The notes under the pieces are model-generated. The model saw only the letters and a list, made by a program, of their open reading frames with translations, did no database searches and was not told the origin of the DNA. DNA of 64,000 nucleotides, taken from positions 1,845,267 to 1,909,266 of the forward strand of contig NZ_BMJA01000001.1 in NCBI RefSeq assembly GCF_014642835.1. Direction: 5' to 3'. This DNA comes from Dyella nitratireducens. Its GTDB lineage: Bacteria > Pseudomonadota > Gammaproteobacteria > Xanthomonadales > Rhodanobacteraceae. The stretch's first letter is position 1, and the number at the start of each line of letters is the position of its first letter. Positions 35,985-45,035 of the stretch are shown here, in pieces. Made by a program: the position numbers and the translations under genes.

Positions 35985-36907
35985 GAGTCGTTTTTGCGGG
36001 TACCCCCGAATTTTCCGTCCTTTGCCTCGAAGCCTGCCGCGCCAGCGGCGTCGAGGTGGTCGCTGTCTATACGCAACCTGATCGTCCTGCCGGCCGTGGG
36101 CGCAAGCTCACACCCAGCCCCGTGAAACAGGCGGCGCTGGCCGCGAACATTCCGGTTGAACAGCCTGAATCACTGAAGACCGTGGAAGCGCGCGCCACGC
36201 TGGAAGCCTATCGGCCGGACCTGATGGTGGTCGTGGCCTACGGCTTGATTCTTTCGCGCAAGGTGCTGGCCATACCACGCCTTGGCTGCTGGAACGTACA
36301 CGCGAGCCTCTTGCCGCGCTGGCGTGGTGCCGCGCCGATTCAACGCGCGATTCTTGCCGGCGACAGCGAATCCGGCGTCGACCTGATGCAGATGGAAGCC
36401 GGCCTCGATACCGGTCCGGTGCTGCTCGAACGCCGCACCCCGATCACGCGCGAGGACACCGGTGGTTCGCTGCACGATCGGTTGTCTTTATTAGGTGCCG
36501 ACGTGCTTGCCGAAGGTCTGCGTCGCACGCTCGCCGGTGAAACCTTGCAAGTCACGCCACAGTCGGACGACGGCGTGATGTATGCGCACAAGTTGGAAAA
36601 GGCCGAAGCGCGGCTCGATTTCTCGCGTTCGGCATTGGCACTCGAACGACAAGTGCATGCGTTCGATCCCTGGCCCGTGGCGGAAGGCGACATCGCTGGC
36701 GAGAACGTGCGTATCTGGGTAGCACACGCTCTCGACCAACCACATCACACCGCATCCGGCAGCGTGATCGCCGCGCAACGCGACGGCATCGACGTTGCCT
36801 GCGGCGAAGGCGTATTGCGCATCACCGCCCTGCAACGCGCCGGCGGCAAACGCATCACCGCCGCCGATTACCTCAACGCCCGCCCCGAACTGCGCAGCAA
36901 CCGATGA
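35981..36907 (+). CDS. fmt: Methionyl-tRNA formyltransferase, GTG start
   Basis: A 308-residue enzyme that formylates initiator Met-tRNA. It shows [14 protein letters not shown], the catalytic-region [20 protein letters not shown], and the HxSLLP plus D of [16 protein letters not shown]-terminal OB-fold domain follows. It starts with GTG inside the def stop (GTGA) and ends in ATGA overlap with rsmB, so the operon is tightly coupled. Confidence 0.95.
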   Translation: MRVVFAGTPEFSVLCLEACRASGVEVVAVYTQPDRPAGRGRKLTPSPVKQAALAANIPVEQPESLKTVEARATLEAYRPDLMVVVAYGLILSRKVLAIPRLGCWNVHASLLPRWRGAAPIQRAILAGDSESGVDLMQMEAGLDTGPVLLERRTPITREDTGGSLHDRLSLLGADVLAEGLRRTLAGETLQVTPQSDDGVMYAHKLEKAEARLDFSRSALALERQVHAFDPWPVAEGDIAGENVRIWVAHALDQPHHTASGSVIAAQRDGIDVACGEGVLRITALQRAGGKRITAADYLNARPELRSNR

Positions 36908-38199
36908 ACGACACGCGTGCCCTCGCCGCGCAGGCGCTGGCGGATATTGCATTGCGTGGCGTATCGCTGCGAGAGGCGTTGGATCGACGCGCACCGAAGC
37001 TTCACGATCCACGTGATCGAGCCTTGTTGACGGCACTATTGAGCGACGGCGCGCGCTGGTGGCTGCGCTTCGACGCCGCGCTCGATCGCCTGCTCGATAA
37101 GTCGTTGCGCCGCAAGGAACCCGAAGTCCATGCGCTGCTGGTGGTCGGTCTGGTGCAGCTGGAAGTCCTCCAATTACAGGATTACGCCGCCGTCGCCGCC
37201 ACCGTGGAAGCAGCACGCGCGCTCAATCGCCCGCGTCTGGCTGGACTCGTCAACGCGGTACTGCGCCGCTGGCAACGTGAGCGAACCACACTGCTCGCCG
37301 ACCTGGATGCGCAACCGCACACCCGCTACGCCATACCCCCGTGGCTGGTGCAAGCCATCACCACCGATTGGCCCACGCAAGCCGATGCCGTGTTTGCCGA
37401 TAGCGATCGCGAGCCGCCGTTGATGCTGCGCGCGAATCGCCGCCGCACATCACGCGATGCACTGATCGAACAACTTCGCGCCGCCGGCTACACCGCTGAT
37501 GCGCATTCCTGGCTGGCCGATGGCATCGTGCTGCCGCATAGCAGCGACGTCACGCGCATGCCTGGTTTTGCGCAAGGTCTGTTTGCGGTGCAGGATGGCG
37601 CCGCGCAGGTGTCGGCGGATCTGGTCGACGTGCACGATGGCCAACGCGTGCTGGATGCGTGCGCGGCACCGGGTGGCAAAGCCTGTCATCTGCTGGAACG
37701 TGCCGACATTGCATTGACCGCAGTGGAATTCGACGGCACGCGTGCCGCGCGCATTCGCCAGAATTTCGAAAGACTCGGCCTGCAGGCGGAGCTGTGCATT
37801 GGCGACGCAGCCGATCCTGCCGCATGGTGGGACGGTAAGCCGTTCGACCGCATCCTGATCGACGCCCCGTGTTCTGCCACCGGCGTACTGCGCCGCCGCC
37901 CGGACGTGCGCCTGCATCGACGCGCCAGCGATATCGAGGCCTTGGTCGCGCAACAACAACGCATGCTTGCTGCACTGTGGCCGTTGCTTGCGCCGGGAGG
38001 GCGGCTCGTTTACGTCACCTGTTCGTTGTTGCGCGCGGAGAATGAAGCGGTGATCGCGTCATTCCTGGCGGGTCGCGATGACGCGCATGTCGTGCCGGTG
38101 TCATTGCCCGTCGGTCAAACTGCTGCAGTCGGCTGGCAGATCCTGCCCGGCGATGGCGATCTCGACGGCATGTACTATGCCGTGCTTGAACGTCGCTGA
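36904..38199 (+). CDS. rsmB: 16S rRNA (cytosine-967-C5)-methyltransferase RsmB
   Basis: A 431-residue SAM-dependent methyltransferase. The N-terminal NusB-like RNA-binding domain (residues 1-140) is followed by the catalytic domain. That domain has SAM-binding [15 protein letters not shown], the acidic [15 protein letters not shown], the catalytic-cysteine region [15 protein letters not shown] and the second-cysteine motif [15 protein letters not shown]. Last gene of def-fmt-rsmB. Confidence 0.94.
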   Translation: MNDTRALAAQALADIALRGVSLREALDRRAPKLHDPRDRALLTALLSDGARWWLRFDAALDRLLDKSLRRKEPEVHALLVVGLVQLEVLQLQDYAAVAATVEAARALNRPRLAGLVNAVLRRWQRERTTLLADLDAQPHTRYAIPPWLVQAITTDWPTQADAVFADSDREPPLMLRANRRRTSRDALIEQLRAAGYTADAHSWLADGIVLPHSSDVTRMPGFAQGLFAVQDGAAQVSADLVDVHDGQRVLDACAAPGGKACHLLERADIALTAVEFDGTRAARIRQNFERLGLQAELCIGDAADPAAWWDGKPFDRILIDAPCSATGVLRRRPDVRLHRRASDIEALVAQQQRMLAALWPLLAPGGRLVYVTCSLLRAENEAVIASFLAGRDDAHVVPVSLPVGQTAAVGWQILPGDGDLDGMYYAVLERR

Positions 38200-38262
38200 C
38201 CTTCGCCTTTCTCGCGGCAAGCTCACGCTCCAACGAGCCTTTTAAAAAAGTCACGCAGGTAT

Positions 38263-40032
38263 ATGGGATCTATGGCCAGTGCAGCCCCTCACCCCGCCCC
38301 TCCCTCCAGAGGGGAGAGGGAGCAGAGTTCGGACCGCCGAAACTTCTGGCTCCTTGCCTTCTTCGCCATTCTCATCCTCAGCGTCGGCATCGGCCTGCGC
38401 GATCCCTGGCCATCCGACGAACCCCGCTACACCCTCGCCGCCAAACAAATGGTGGAAAGCGGCGACTGGCTGTTTCCCCACCGCGGCGTCGAACTCTACG
38501 CCGACAAGCCACCGATGCTGATGTGGCTGGAGGCCGCCAGCTTCGAAGTGGTACGCAGCTGGCGCGTCGCCTTCATCCTGCCGTCGATTCTCGCTGCGCT
38601 AGGTACGCTGTGGTGCATCTACGACCTAGGCCAACGCTTGTGGAACCCCAGGGTCGGCCGATATGCGGCGTTGGGTGCATTGATGTGCATCCAGTTCGTG
38701 TTCCAGGCCAAGCGCGCGCAGATCGATCCGCTCGTGGTGTTCTTCATCACCGCGGCGAACTGGGGACTGCTGCGCCATCTTTTGTGCGGCCCGGACTGGC
38801 GGCTGTATTGGTTCGGTTGCTTCTGCGCGGGCCTTGGCGTGATCACCAAAGGCGTCGGCTTTCTCGCTGTGCTGATGCTGTTGCCTTACGTGTGGGCGGT
38901 GTTGCGTCGCTGGGACGGCATCGCCGCGATCGATAACGGCAAGTGGTGGCGCTGGCTGCTCGGTCTGGTGTTCTTGCTGTTGGCCATCGATCTCTGGTTG
39001 ATCCCCATGCTGCTGGCAGCACGTGCCCACGCCAGCGATCCGGTTTACGCAGCATACGTCCACAACATTCTGTTCAAGCAAACCGCGCACCGCTACGCCA
39101 ACGCCTGGCATCACATCCATGGACCGTTCTTCTATTTGCCATTGATGGTCTACAACTGGCTCCCGCTGTCGCTCACTTACCCCGGCACGCTGCCGCGTTG
39201 GTGGCAAGCGTTGAAGGCGAAAGACGCGCGCATCCTGCTACCGCTGGGCTGGATCGTGCTGGTGTTCCTGTTCTTCAGCGCTTCGGGCGGCAAGCGCGAT
39301 GTGTATATCTTGCCGATCGTGCCGATGCTGGCGCTGATCACGGCACCGTATCTGGACGAGATGCTCGCGAAACGCTGGCTGCGCTGGCTCGGCGCGATCT
39401 TCTTGTTGCTGATCGGCAGCTGCATGCTAGGCCTTGGCATCTATGCGCTGGCCACACATCCCGCGTTCGCCACCAAGCTTGCCTACGACCGCGGCTTCGA
39501 AGGCCCGGCGGATAGCCTGTGGTGGATGTGTATCGTGATTGGTGCTGCGCAATGGTTGGCGCTCGCGATCTTCCGTCTGCGCCGCGTGCACTGTGCCGTG
39601 GCCGGCGGCATGTTCGCGTTGTGGATGGTGTGGGGTTTGTGGGGCTATCCCTTGCTCAACGACAGCAGTTCGTCGGTCGGATTGATGGATCGCGTCGCCG
39701 CGCACGTGGGTCCGCACGATGACATCGGCCTGGTCGATTGGAAAGAGCAGAACATGCTGATGCTCGATCGCCATGCCACCGACTTCGGCTTCAGCACACC
39801 GACTTCGCAGCAATTCATGCTCGGCGTGCAATGGCAAGCCGCAGCGCCAGCCACGCGCTGGCTGTTCGTGCAGGAACCGGCCATGGGCCAGTGCGTGGAT
39901 CGCAGCAAGGCCATCGACGTCGGCCATGCAAATCGGCGCGACTGGTGGCTGTTCAAGGCCGACGCCGTGATTCCGAACTGCATCCCGAAGAATTCCGACG
40001 AAGCGCCGGAGCCGGAAGATGCCGCATCCTGA
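38263..40032 (+). CDS. ArnT-like membrane glycosyltransferase (GT83/PMT type)
   Basis: A 589-residue polytopic protein of the ArnT/PMT superfamily, which moves sugars from undecaprenyl phosphate to lipid A or other acceptors on the periplasmic side. It has the catalytic-loop motif DPWPSDEPRYTLAAKQMVES with the acidic pair, then LYADKPPMLMWLEA. About 12 membrane helices follow and a soluble C-terminal domain completes it. Residues 5-20 (AAPHPAPPSRGEREQ) are encoded by an intergenic-type GC-rich repeat, so the true start may be later. First gene of the LPS-type cluster. Confidence 0.85.
   Translation: MGSMASAAPHPAPPSRGEREQSSDRRNFWLLAFFAILILSVGIGLRDPWPSDEPRYTLAAKQMVESGDWLFPHRGVELYADKPPMLMWLEAASFEVVRSWRVAFILPSILAALGTLWCIYDLGQRLWNPRVGRYAALGALMCIQFVFQAKRAQIDPLVVFFITAANWGLLRHLLCGPDWRLYWFGCFCAGLGVITKGVGFLAVLMLLPYVWAVLRRWDGIAAIDNGKWWRWLLGLVFLLLAIDLWLIPMLLAARAHASDPVYAAYVHNILFKQTAHRYANAWHHIHGPFFYLPLMVYNWLPLSLTYPGTLPRWWQALKAKDARILLPLGWIVLVFLFFSASGGKRDVYILPIVPMLALITAPYLDEMLAKRWLRWLGAIFLLLIGSCMLGLGIYALATHPAFATKLAYDRGFEGPADSLWWMCIVIGAAQWLALAIFRLRRVHCAVAGGMFALWMVWGLWGYPLLNDSSSSVGLMDRVAAHVGPHDDIGLVDWKEQNMLMLDRHATDFGFSTPTSQQFMLGVQWQAAAPATRWLFVQEPAMGQCVDRSKAIDVGHANRRDWWLFKADAVIPNCIPKNSDEAPEPEDAAS
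38284..38322. repeat. GC-rich palindromic repeat inside the 5' end of the ArnT-like gene
   Basis: CCCTCACCCCGCCCCTCCCT followed by a complementary GGGGAGAGGG segment is a common dispersed palindrome type; relatives occur at 28209-28226 and 52284-52443. Here it is read as codons 8-20. Confidence 0.5.
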
Positions 40033-40981
40033 TCGCTGCCAGCTGATCGCACGCGACAACGGCGCCGGCCTCAGCCGTGACCTGCCGCTATTGGCCCATG
40101 CGTTGCAACGCGCAGGATGCTCGACGCATATCACCGGCCTGCCGCACCGCGGACGTTTCGCCGAGTGGCTGACACGCATGCAACTCGCGCGCAAGCCGCA
40201 TGCGTTTGATGTGAACGTGATGCTGGAACGCATTCGTCCGGAATTTCTTCGCGCCGCCAAACGCAGCGTGCTGATTCCGAACCCGGAATATTTCCGGCCG
40301 CAAGACAAAGCTGCACTGCCGCTGATGGATGCCGTGTGGGTGAAAACGCGGCATGCGGAACGTCTATTCCAGGCCCTCGGTGCGAACACCCGCTATATCG
40401 GCTTCACCAGCGCGGATCGCTACGATGCGAACGTCTTGCGCCAGCATGCTTTTTTTCATGGCCCCGGACGCAGCGGCAACAAAGGCACGCAGGCGTTGCT
40501 GGCGCTATGGCGCAAGCATCCGGAGTGGCCGATGCTGACCGTGGCATGGCGCCGCAAGCGGGTGGAAATCGAGCCATTGCCCGCGAACGTGACGCTGATT
40601 CGCGAACATCTGAGTGATGCCGAATACCGTCGCCTGCAGAACGAGCATCGGTTTCATCTGTGCCCATCGCAAACCGAAGGGTTTGGCCATTACGTGGTAG
40701 AAGCCATGAGCTGCCACGCGGTGGTGGTGACGCTGGATGCCGAGCCGATGAACGAATTGGTGACCGGCGCGCGCGGCGTACTGGTCGCTGCACATGTGAT
40801 CGGCACGCAGGATCTGGCGACGACTTATGGTTTTACGGAAGTAGCGATGGAAGCGGCGATTGAGCGTTGCCTGAGCATGGATGTGGCGACGGCCGAGCAT
40901 GTGGGTCATGCGGCGCGGGCCTGGTATGAGCGCAATCATGCGGGGTTTGCGGATCGTTTGCGGGAAGCATTGCACTCGTAG
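40019..40981 (+). CDS. GT4-like glycosyltransferase
   Basis: A 320-residue cytosolic glycosyltransferase with a GT-B appearance. The N-terminal domain starts with a variable strand and GAGLSRDLPLLAHALQRAG. The C-terminal nucleotide-sugar domain contains FHLCPSQTEGFGHYVVEAMSCH, the E-x7-E motif of GT4/GT1 enzymes, and VTLDAEPMNEL. It overlaps the ArnT-like gene by 14 bases. The TAG stop is the start of a palindromic repeat. Probably builds LPS core or O-chain; sugar unknown. Confidence 0.75.
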   Translation: MPHPDRCQLIARDNGAGLSRDLPLLAHALQRAGCSTHITGLPHRGRFAEWLTRMQLARKPHAFDVNVMLERIRPEFLRAAKRSVLIPNPEYFRPQDKAALPLMDAVWVKTRHAERLFQALGANTRYIGFTSADRYDANVLRQHAFFHGPGRSGNKGTQALLALWRKHPEWPMLTVAWRRKRVEIEPLPANVTLIREHLSDAEYRRLQNEHRFHLCPSQTEGFGHYVVEAMSCHAVVVTLDAEPMNELVTGARGVLVAAHVIGTQDLATTYGFTEVAMEAAIERCLSMDVATAEHVGHAARAWYERNHAGFADRLREALHS

Positions 40982-41052
40982 GTTGGGGTGCAAACCCCAA
41001 CATCTCCCATGCACACGTCTATCCCCATGTTGGGGTTTTCACCCCAACCTAC
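40978..41052. repeat. Palindromic intergenic repeat, GTAGGTTGGGGTG family, copy 3
   Basis: Starts GTAGGTTGGGGTGCAAACCC and ends TTCACCCCAACCTAC with a variable centre. Its first TAG is the stop codon of the GT4-like gene. It ends 2 bases before the stop of the convergent GT2 gene. Confidence 0.85.
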
Positions 41053-41053
41053 A

Positions 41054-41884
41054 TCAGTGCTCAGCAAACTCCGCCAAATGCCGATCAATCCCCAACTCAC
41101 ACCGCACCAGCTTCCGCTCGATGCTCTCATGCAGCAGGCGATTGTTCGGCAAGCTCGGATCGTTCACATCTTCCTGCGCCCGCGAGTTGTGCTCGAAATG
41201 CATCGCTAACGCGCACCATTTCAATGCGCGACGACGCAAACCGGCATTCTCCAATCGCACCGCCAGATCACGATCTTCCGCACCATAGCCTTCCATGCGC
41301 TCATCGAAACCGTTGACGCGCAGCAGGTCCTCGCGCCAGAAACTCATATTGCAGCTCATCACGCGGCCGCCGCTGCGCGAACGCGACTTCCAACGCGCAA
41401 GCAACAGGGAACGAAACGCATACAATCGCTTGGTCCCATCGAACTCGTGGAAATTCGCCTTCACCCATGGGGCGTATACCGGCTTGCCGCCCGCGAGCAG
41501 GCGCTGGCTTTCAGCGTGATTGGCCTTCAAGCGTCCGCCCTGCAGGAAGAAGCCGCGCTCAGCCAGCATCAGATGGTCCGCGATGAAATCCGGATGGATC
41601 ATCATGTCGCCATCAAGCAGCACGATGTACTCGCCCTTGCTCGCGGCGATGCCACGATTGCGCGCACGCGCGGCACGAAATCCCAAGTCTTCTTGCCAGA
41701 TGTGCTTCAACGGCACGGGAAAAGTCTCGCGCGCCCGCGCGATTACTGCCGCCGTCTCGGGGCCGGAACCATCATCGGCAATCAACACCTCATCCGGCAG
41801 CCGCGTTTGCGCAGCGACGCTTTCCAGCGTGCGCGCGAGCGCTGTCGGCCAGTTGTAAGTGATGATGATCAGCGAGACTTTCAT
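41054..41884 (-). CDS. GT2-family glycosyltransferase with C-terminal galactosyltransferase-type domain
   Basis: A 276-residue GT-A enzyme. The nucleotide-binding start is VSLIIITYNWPTALARTLES, then LIADDGSGPETAAVI, and the metal-binding D-x-D is in IVLLDGDMMIHPDFI. The C-terminal module NMSFWREDLLRVNGFDERMEG-YGAEDRDLAVRLENAG matches the Glyco_transf_7-type acceptor domain of chondroitin-polymerase-like enzymes. Its ATG overlaps the stop of the O-antigen ligase gene. It is related to the other GT2 gene of this operon (43086-43985), suggesting duplication. Confidence 0.86.
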   Translation of the reverse strand: MKVSLIIITYNWPTALARTLESVAAQTRLPDEVLIADDGSGPETAAVIARARETFPVPLKHIWQEDLGFRAARARNRGIAASKGEYIVLLDGDMMIHPDFIADHLMLAERGFFLQGGRLKANHAESQRLLAGGKPVYAPWVKANFHEFDGTKRLYAFRSLLLARWKSRSRSGGRVMSCNMSFWREDLLRVNGFDERMEGYGAEDRDLAVRLENAGLRRRALKWCALAMHFEHNSRAQEDVNDPSLPNNRLLHESIERKLVRCELGIDRHLAEFAEH

Positions 41885-43089
41885 GCATCGCGTGCCGCAC
41901 GTCGGCCCAGCATGGTACTCAAGGCCAGCGGCAGCCAGGTGATCAGCCAGCCCGGGCGCGGGCTGTCGAGCAGATGCGGCAGATCGAATTGCACCGCCAC
42001 CGAGCCGAACACCCATAAGCCGAGCACGAGCAGGCCAAACGTTTCATGTCGATGGCGCCAGGCGCGCCAGCCCACCGCCAGCCAGATGCCTGCCCACAGC
42101 AGCAACGCCGGTGCGCCCAGTTCGATCGCAATCTGCGCAAACATGTTGTGCGCGTGATCCAGCGTTTCATCGCCCGCCTGGATGGAGAAAGCCGTGCCCT
42201 GTCCCAGCCCGCGCAAAGGATGTTGCAGGAACAGCTCCAGCGACTTGGCGAAAATCTGTGGCCGCAGCGACCAGCCGCGTTCCATCAACACTTCAAAGCC
42301 CAGCGCCACGCCGAGCGCGCCCATCAGGCAGATCACGCCGGCATAGATCCATGCACGGCGCCCACCCTGGCATACCACCATCACCATCAGCGCCACGAAC
42401 AGCGCCGCCCACGCACTGCGCGTAAAGGTAAGCAGCACGAACAAGGCCAGCACGCCCACCGCCATCCACTTCGCGACCAGCCAGCCCCAATGTTCGATAC
42501 GCCAGGCCCACAACCAGATCAGCGCAGCCCCCATGCCGGCTGCGGCAAGGTTCGCATTGGCCATCACGCCCATACCGATCAGGCGTCCGTCAGTGGGTGG
42601 ATGCAACGCAAAATCCACCATATTCACGATCGCCATGGCCGCCAGCACGAAACCGCAGCCGGTCAGCAACCAGCGCGTGCGCTGTTCGTTGCCGCCGAAT
42701 ACCCATTGGCACGCGATCAGGAACAACAGCAGACTGAGGTTGCGTGCCGCCTCGTCGCCGCGATGCGGCGCGTGGCTCCATGACAAGGAAATCCAACCCC
42801 AGGCCAGCAGTGCGATCACCCAGGGCATCAGTGGCAAGCGGCAAAACTCGATCAGGCGCCGCGGGCGCATGGCGACCAACACCAGCGTGGGCAGCCACAG
42901 CGTCAGCGCCAGTACCGCCTGATAGGTCTTGCTGGGGTTGTAGGAAACACCAGCCGGCATCACCGCCATGCCGATGATCAGCCAGGCCATTCCCACGACC
43001 AGCAGGTGCCGGATCCAGCCCACAGCCTTGCTGTCACCCGCTTCGCTCCATGCCTCCAGCCACACGGCGTCGCGCGAGGGAGCCGTCAT
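41881..43089 (-). CDS. O-antigen ligase family membrane protein
   Basis: A 402-residue protein with about ten to twelve membrane helices. The Wzy/WaaL-type periplasmic loop contains HPLRGLGQGTAFSI and DHAHNMFAQIAIELG, the H-N-x-x-L/F-like motif of the ligase family. Such enzymes transfer polymerised O-chain or sugar to lipid A-core, or polymerise glycans. It lies between two GT2 genes with 4-base overlaps on both sides, so all three act together in surface glycan assembly. Confidence 0.85.
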   Translation of the reverse strand: MTAPSRDAVWLEAWSEAGDSKAVGWIRHLLVVGMAWLIIGMAVMPAGVSYNPSKTYQAVLALTLWLPTLVLVAMRPRRLIEFCRLPLMPWVIALLAWGWISLSWSHAPHRGDEAARNLSLLLFLIACQWVFGGNEQRTRWLLTGCGFVLAAMAIVNMVDFALHPPTDGRLIGMGVMANANLAAAGMGAALIWLWAWRIEHWGWLVAKWMAVGVLALFVLLTFTRSAWAALFVALMVMVVCQGGRRAWIYAGVICLMGALGVALGFEVLMERGWSLRPQIFAKSLELFLQHPLRGLGQGTAFSIQAGDETLDHAHNMFAQIAIELGAPALLLWAGIWLAVGWRAWRHRHETFGLLVLGLWVFGSVAVQFDLPHLLDSPRPGWLITWLPLALSTMLGRRAARDA

Positions 43090-43985
43090 GCGTGTTCGCT
43101 CCGCGGCGCGCGTAGATCCATCGCCGGCGAGCGGACGAAATCTGCCAAATGAGCGTCGAGACCGAATTCACTGCGCACGAGGTGCTGTTCCTTGCTGGCA
43201 AACAAAAGCTTGTTATTGGGTAATTCTGGATCGGCCGGGTCCATGGTCGACACCGACTTGTGTTCCAGGTGCAGCGCCAGGGCCGCGAACTTGATCTGCG
43301 ATCGACGCAAGCCCGCGTTGCGCAGCCGGATGTCGATCTCCAGATCTTCGCTGCCGTAGCCGTGCATGCGTTCGTCGTAGCCGTTGACGCGGACCAGGTC
43401 TTCGCGCCAGAAGCTCACGTTGCAGCCCATCGGATGACCGGTGGAGCGCGACTTGATCTTCGCCAGCCACGGCAGGCGCAAGGTATGGTGACGGCGGCCG
43501 AAGTGCCACGTGCTGCGATCTTTCTCATCCCGGAAATACGCATCAACGAACCAGCCGAAACGCGGTTGACCACCGCCAATCAGGCGTGCCGTCTCCGCCA
43601 CCGTGGTACGAATGCGCGTGCCCTGCAGAAAACGTCCTGGCTGCGCCAGGCTCAGGTGATCTTCCACAAAGCGTGGATGCGCCAGCATGTCGCCATCGAG
43701 CTGGATGATGTAGTCGCTGCGCGCGGCGGCAATGGCGCGATTGAGGATGCGTGACTTGCGGAATCCTTCGTCCGGTTGCCACACATGGCGCAGCGGCACG
43801 GGAAATGTCTTGGCAATCGCATGCATCACCTCGGCGGTGTCTTCGCGCGAGCCGTCGTCAGCGACGATCACTTCATCCGGCAGGCGGCTTTGCCCGGCCA
43901 GGCTCCGCAGCGAGAGGGCCAGGGCCTCCTTCCAGTTATAGGTGGAGACCATGACGGTCACGCTGGCCACGGCTGATTTGGGCAT
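43086..43985 (-). CDS. GT2-family glycosyltransferase with C-terminal galactosyltransferase-type domain
   Basis: A 299-residue GT-A enzyme: VTVMVSTYNWKEALALSLRS, VIVADDGSREDTAEVM, the D-x-D site IIQLDGDMLAHPRFV, and the acceptor module NVSFWREDLVRVNGYDERMHG then GSEDLEIDIRLRNAG. It is strikingly parallel to the GT2 gene two positions downstream (same motifs, same spacing), so the two are probable paralogues. First gene of the leftward three-gene operon, overlapping the O-antigen ligase start by 4 bases. Confidence 0.86.
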   Translation of the reverse strand: MPKSAVASVTVMVSTYNWKEALALSLRSLAGQSRLPDEVIVADDGSREDTAEVMHAIAKTFPVPLRHVWQPDEGFRKSRILNRAIAAARSDYIIQLDGDMLAHPRFVEDHLSLAQPGRFLQGTRIRTTVAETARLIGGGQPRFGWFVDAYFRDEKDRSTWHFGRRHHTLRLPWLAKIKSRSTGHPMGCNVSFWREDLVRVNGYDERMHGYGSEDLEIDIRLRNAGLRRSQIKFAALALHLEHKSVSTMDPADPELPNNKLLFASKEQHLVRSEFGLDAHLADFVRSPAMDLRAPRSEHA

Positions 43986-44215
43986 GACGATCTACTATCC
44001 AAAGAAGAATCACGAACGCCGATGCATCATTTCGCCATGCGGCCCGGCACATTTCGAGCGCACAGGAGGCCATGTTGATCCGCCGTTCGCGTGGCGCGCA
44101 TCTTAACGTACCCCGCCGCACCGGAACGAAACGTGTGCGGAACGTGGCGGCCCTGGCCGTGATGCTCTTCACGTCCCCGGCCCTGGACGGTGCAGATGCC
44201 CGCTAGAATGCGCCG
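43986..44215. other. Divergent promoter region
   Basis: 230 bases separate two divergent glycosyltransferase operons and should carry both promoters. A 44-codon frame (44072-44206) follows AGGAGG by only 2 bases and has no protein-like features, so it is not called. Confidence 0.4.
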
Positions 44216-45034
44216 ATGGCGTCCCTACTCCCGTTCACGCTCGTTGTGATCACCCGCAACGAGGCGCAAAAAATCGCGCGCTGCCTCGACAGCGTGCCCT
44301 TCGCCGCGGAAAAGCTGGTGGTCGACAGCGGCAGCACCGACGACACGGTGGCGATCGCCCGCGCCCACGGCGCGCGCGTGGTGCACCAGGACTGGCTGGG
44401 CTTCGGCCCGCAGCGCAACCTCGCCGCCACGCAGTGCAGCCACCCTTGGATTCTTGCGCTGGATGCCGACGAGTACCTCACGCCGGAACTGGCCGACGAA
44501 CTGCAACGCCGCCTCCCTGCCTTGATGGAAAGCGACGCAGCCGCGGTAATCCTGCGCCGGCACCTGATCTACATGGGCAAGCCGATGCGCTGGTACCGCC
44601 CGGCCGTCGGCGAAAAGATGGCGCGCGTCTATCATCGCGACCGCGCCCGCTGGAGTGACGTGCGCGTGCACGAATCGCTGCAGTTCACAGGTGCATCGGT
44701 CACCTTCCAGGCACCATTCCTGCACGACAACAACCCCAGCCTGGTGGAGAAGCAGCTCAAGGTGCTGCTGTACTCCGAACTGAAATGCCGCGACTGGATG
44801 GACAAGAACAAATCCACCCGCATGTGGCAGACACCGTTCGTGTTCGCGCTGGCGTTCTTCAAGGATTACGTGCTGCGCCTGGGGTTCCTCGACGGCTGGC
44901 GCGGCTATGCGATTGCGCAAACCGCCGCCAGCTACGCCGCATATAAACGTATGCGCTACTACGAAATGCGCATGAACCCTGAATCCCGCGACACCGCTGC
45001 GGCTGCTCTTACCCGCAGCGGACTGGATCACTGA
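44216..45034 (+). CDS. GT2 glycosyltransferase, WaaE/KdtX-like
   Basis: A 272-residue GT-A enzyme resembling the LPS-core beta-1,4-glucosyltransferase family (WaaE). It has LVVITRNEAQKIARCLDS, LVVDSGSTDDTVAIARAHG, the characteristic QDWLGFGPQRNLAATQC, the D-x-D site LALDADEYLTPELA, and the conserved RVYHRDRARWSDVRVHESLQ. Most likely adds a sugar to the lipid A inner core. One base separates it from the next gene. Confidence 0.87.
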   Translation: MASLLPFTLVVITRNEAQKIARCLDSVPFAAEKLVVDSGSTDDTVAIARAHGARVVHQDWLGFGPQRNLAATQCSHPWILALDADEYLTPELADELQRRLPALMESDAAAVILRRHLIYMGKPMRWYRPAVGEKMARVYHRDRARWSDVRVHESLQFTGASVTFQAPFLHDNNPSLVEKQLKVLLYSELKCRDWMDKNKSTRMWQTPFVFALAFFKDYVLRLGFLDGWRGYAIAQTAASYAAYKRMRYYEMRMNPESRDTAAAALTRSGLDH

Positions 45035-45035
45035 G

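Noticed and set aside
44072-44206. 44-codon frame with AGGAGG upstream
   Set aside because: Spacing to ATG is only 2 bases and the basic low-complexity translation shows no protein-like features.
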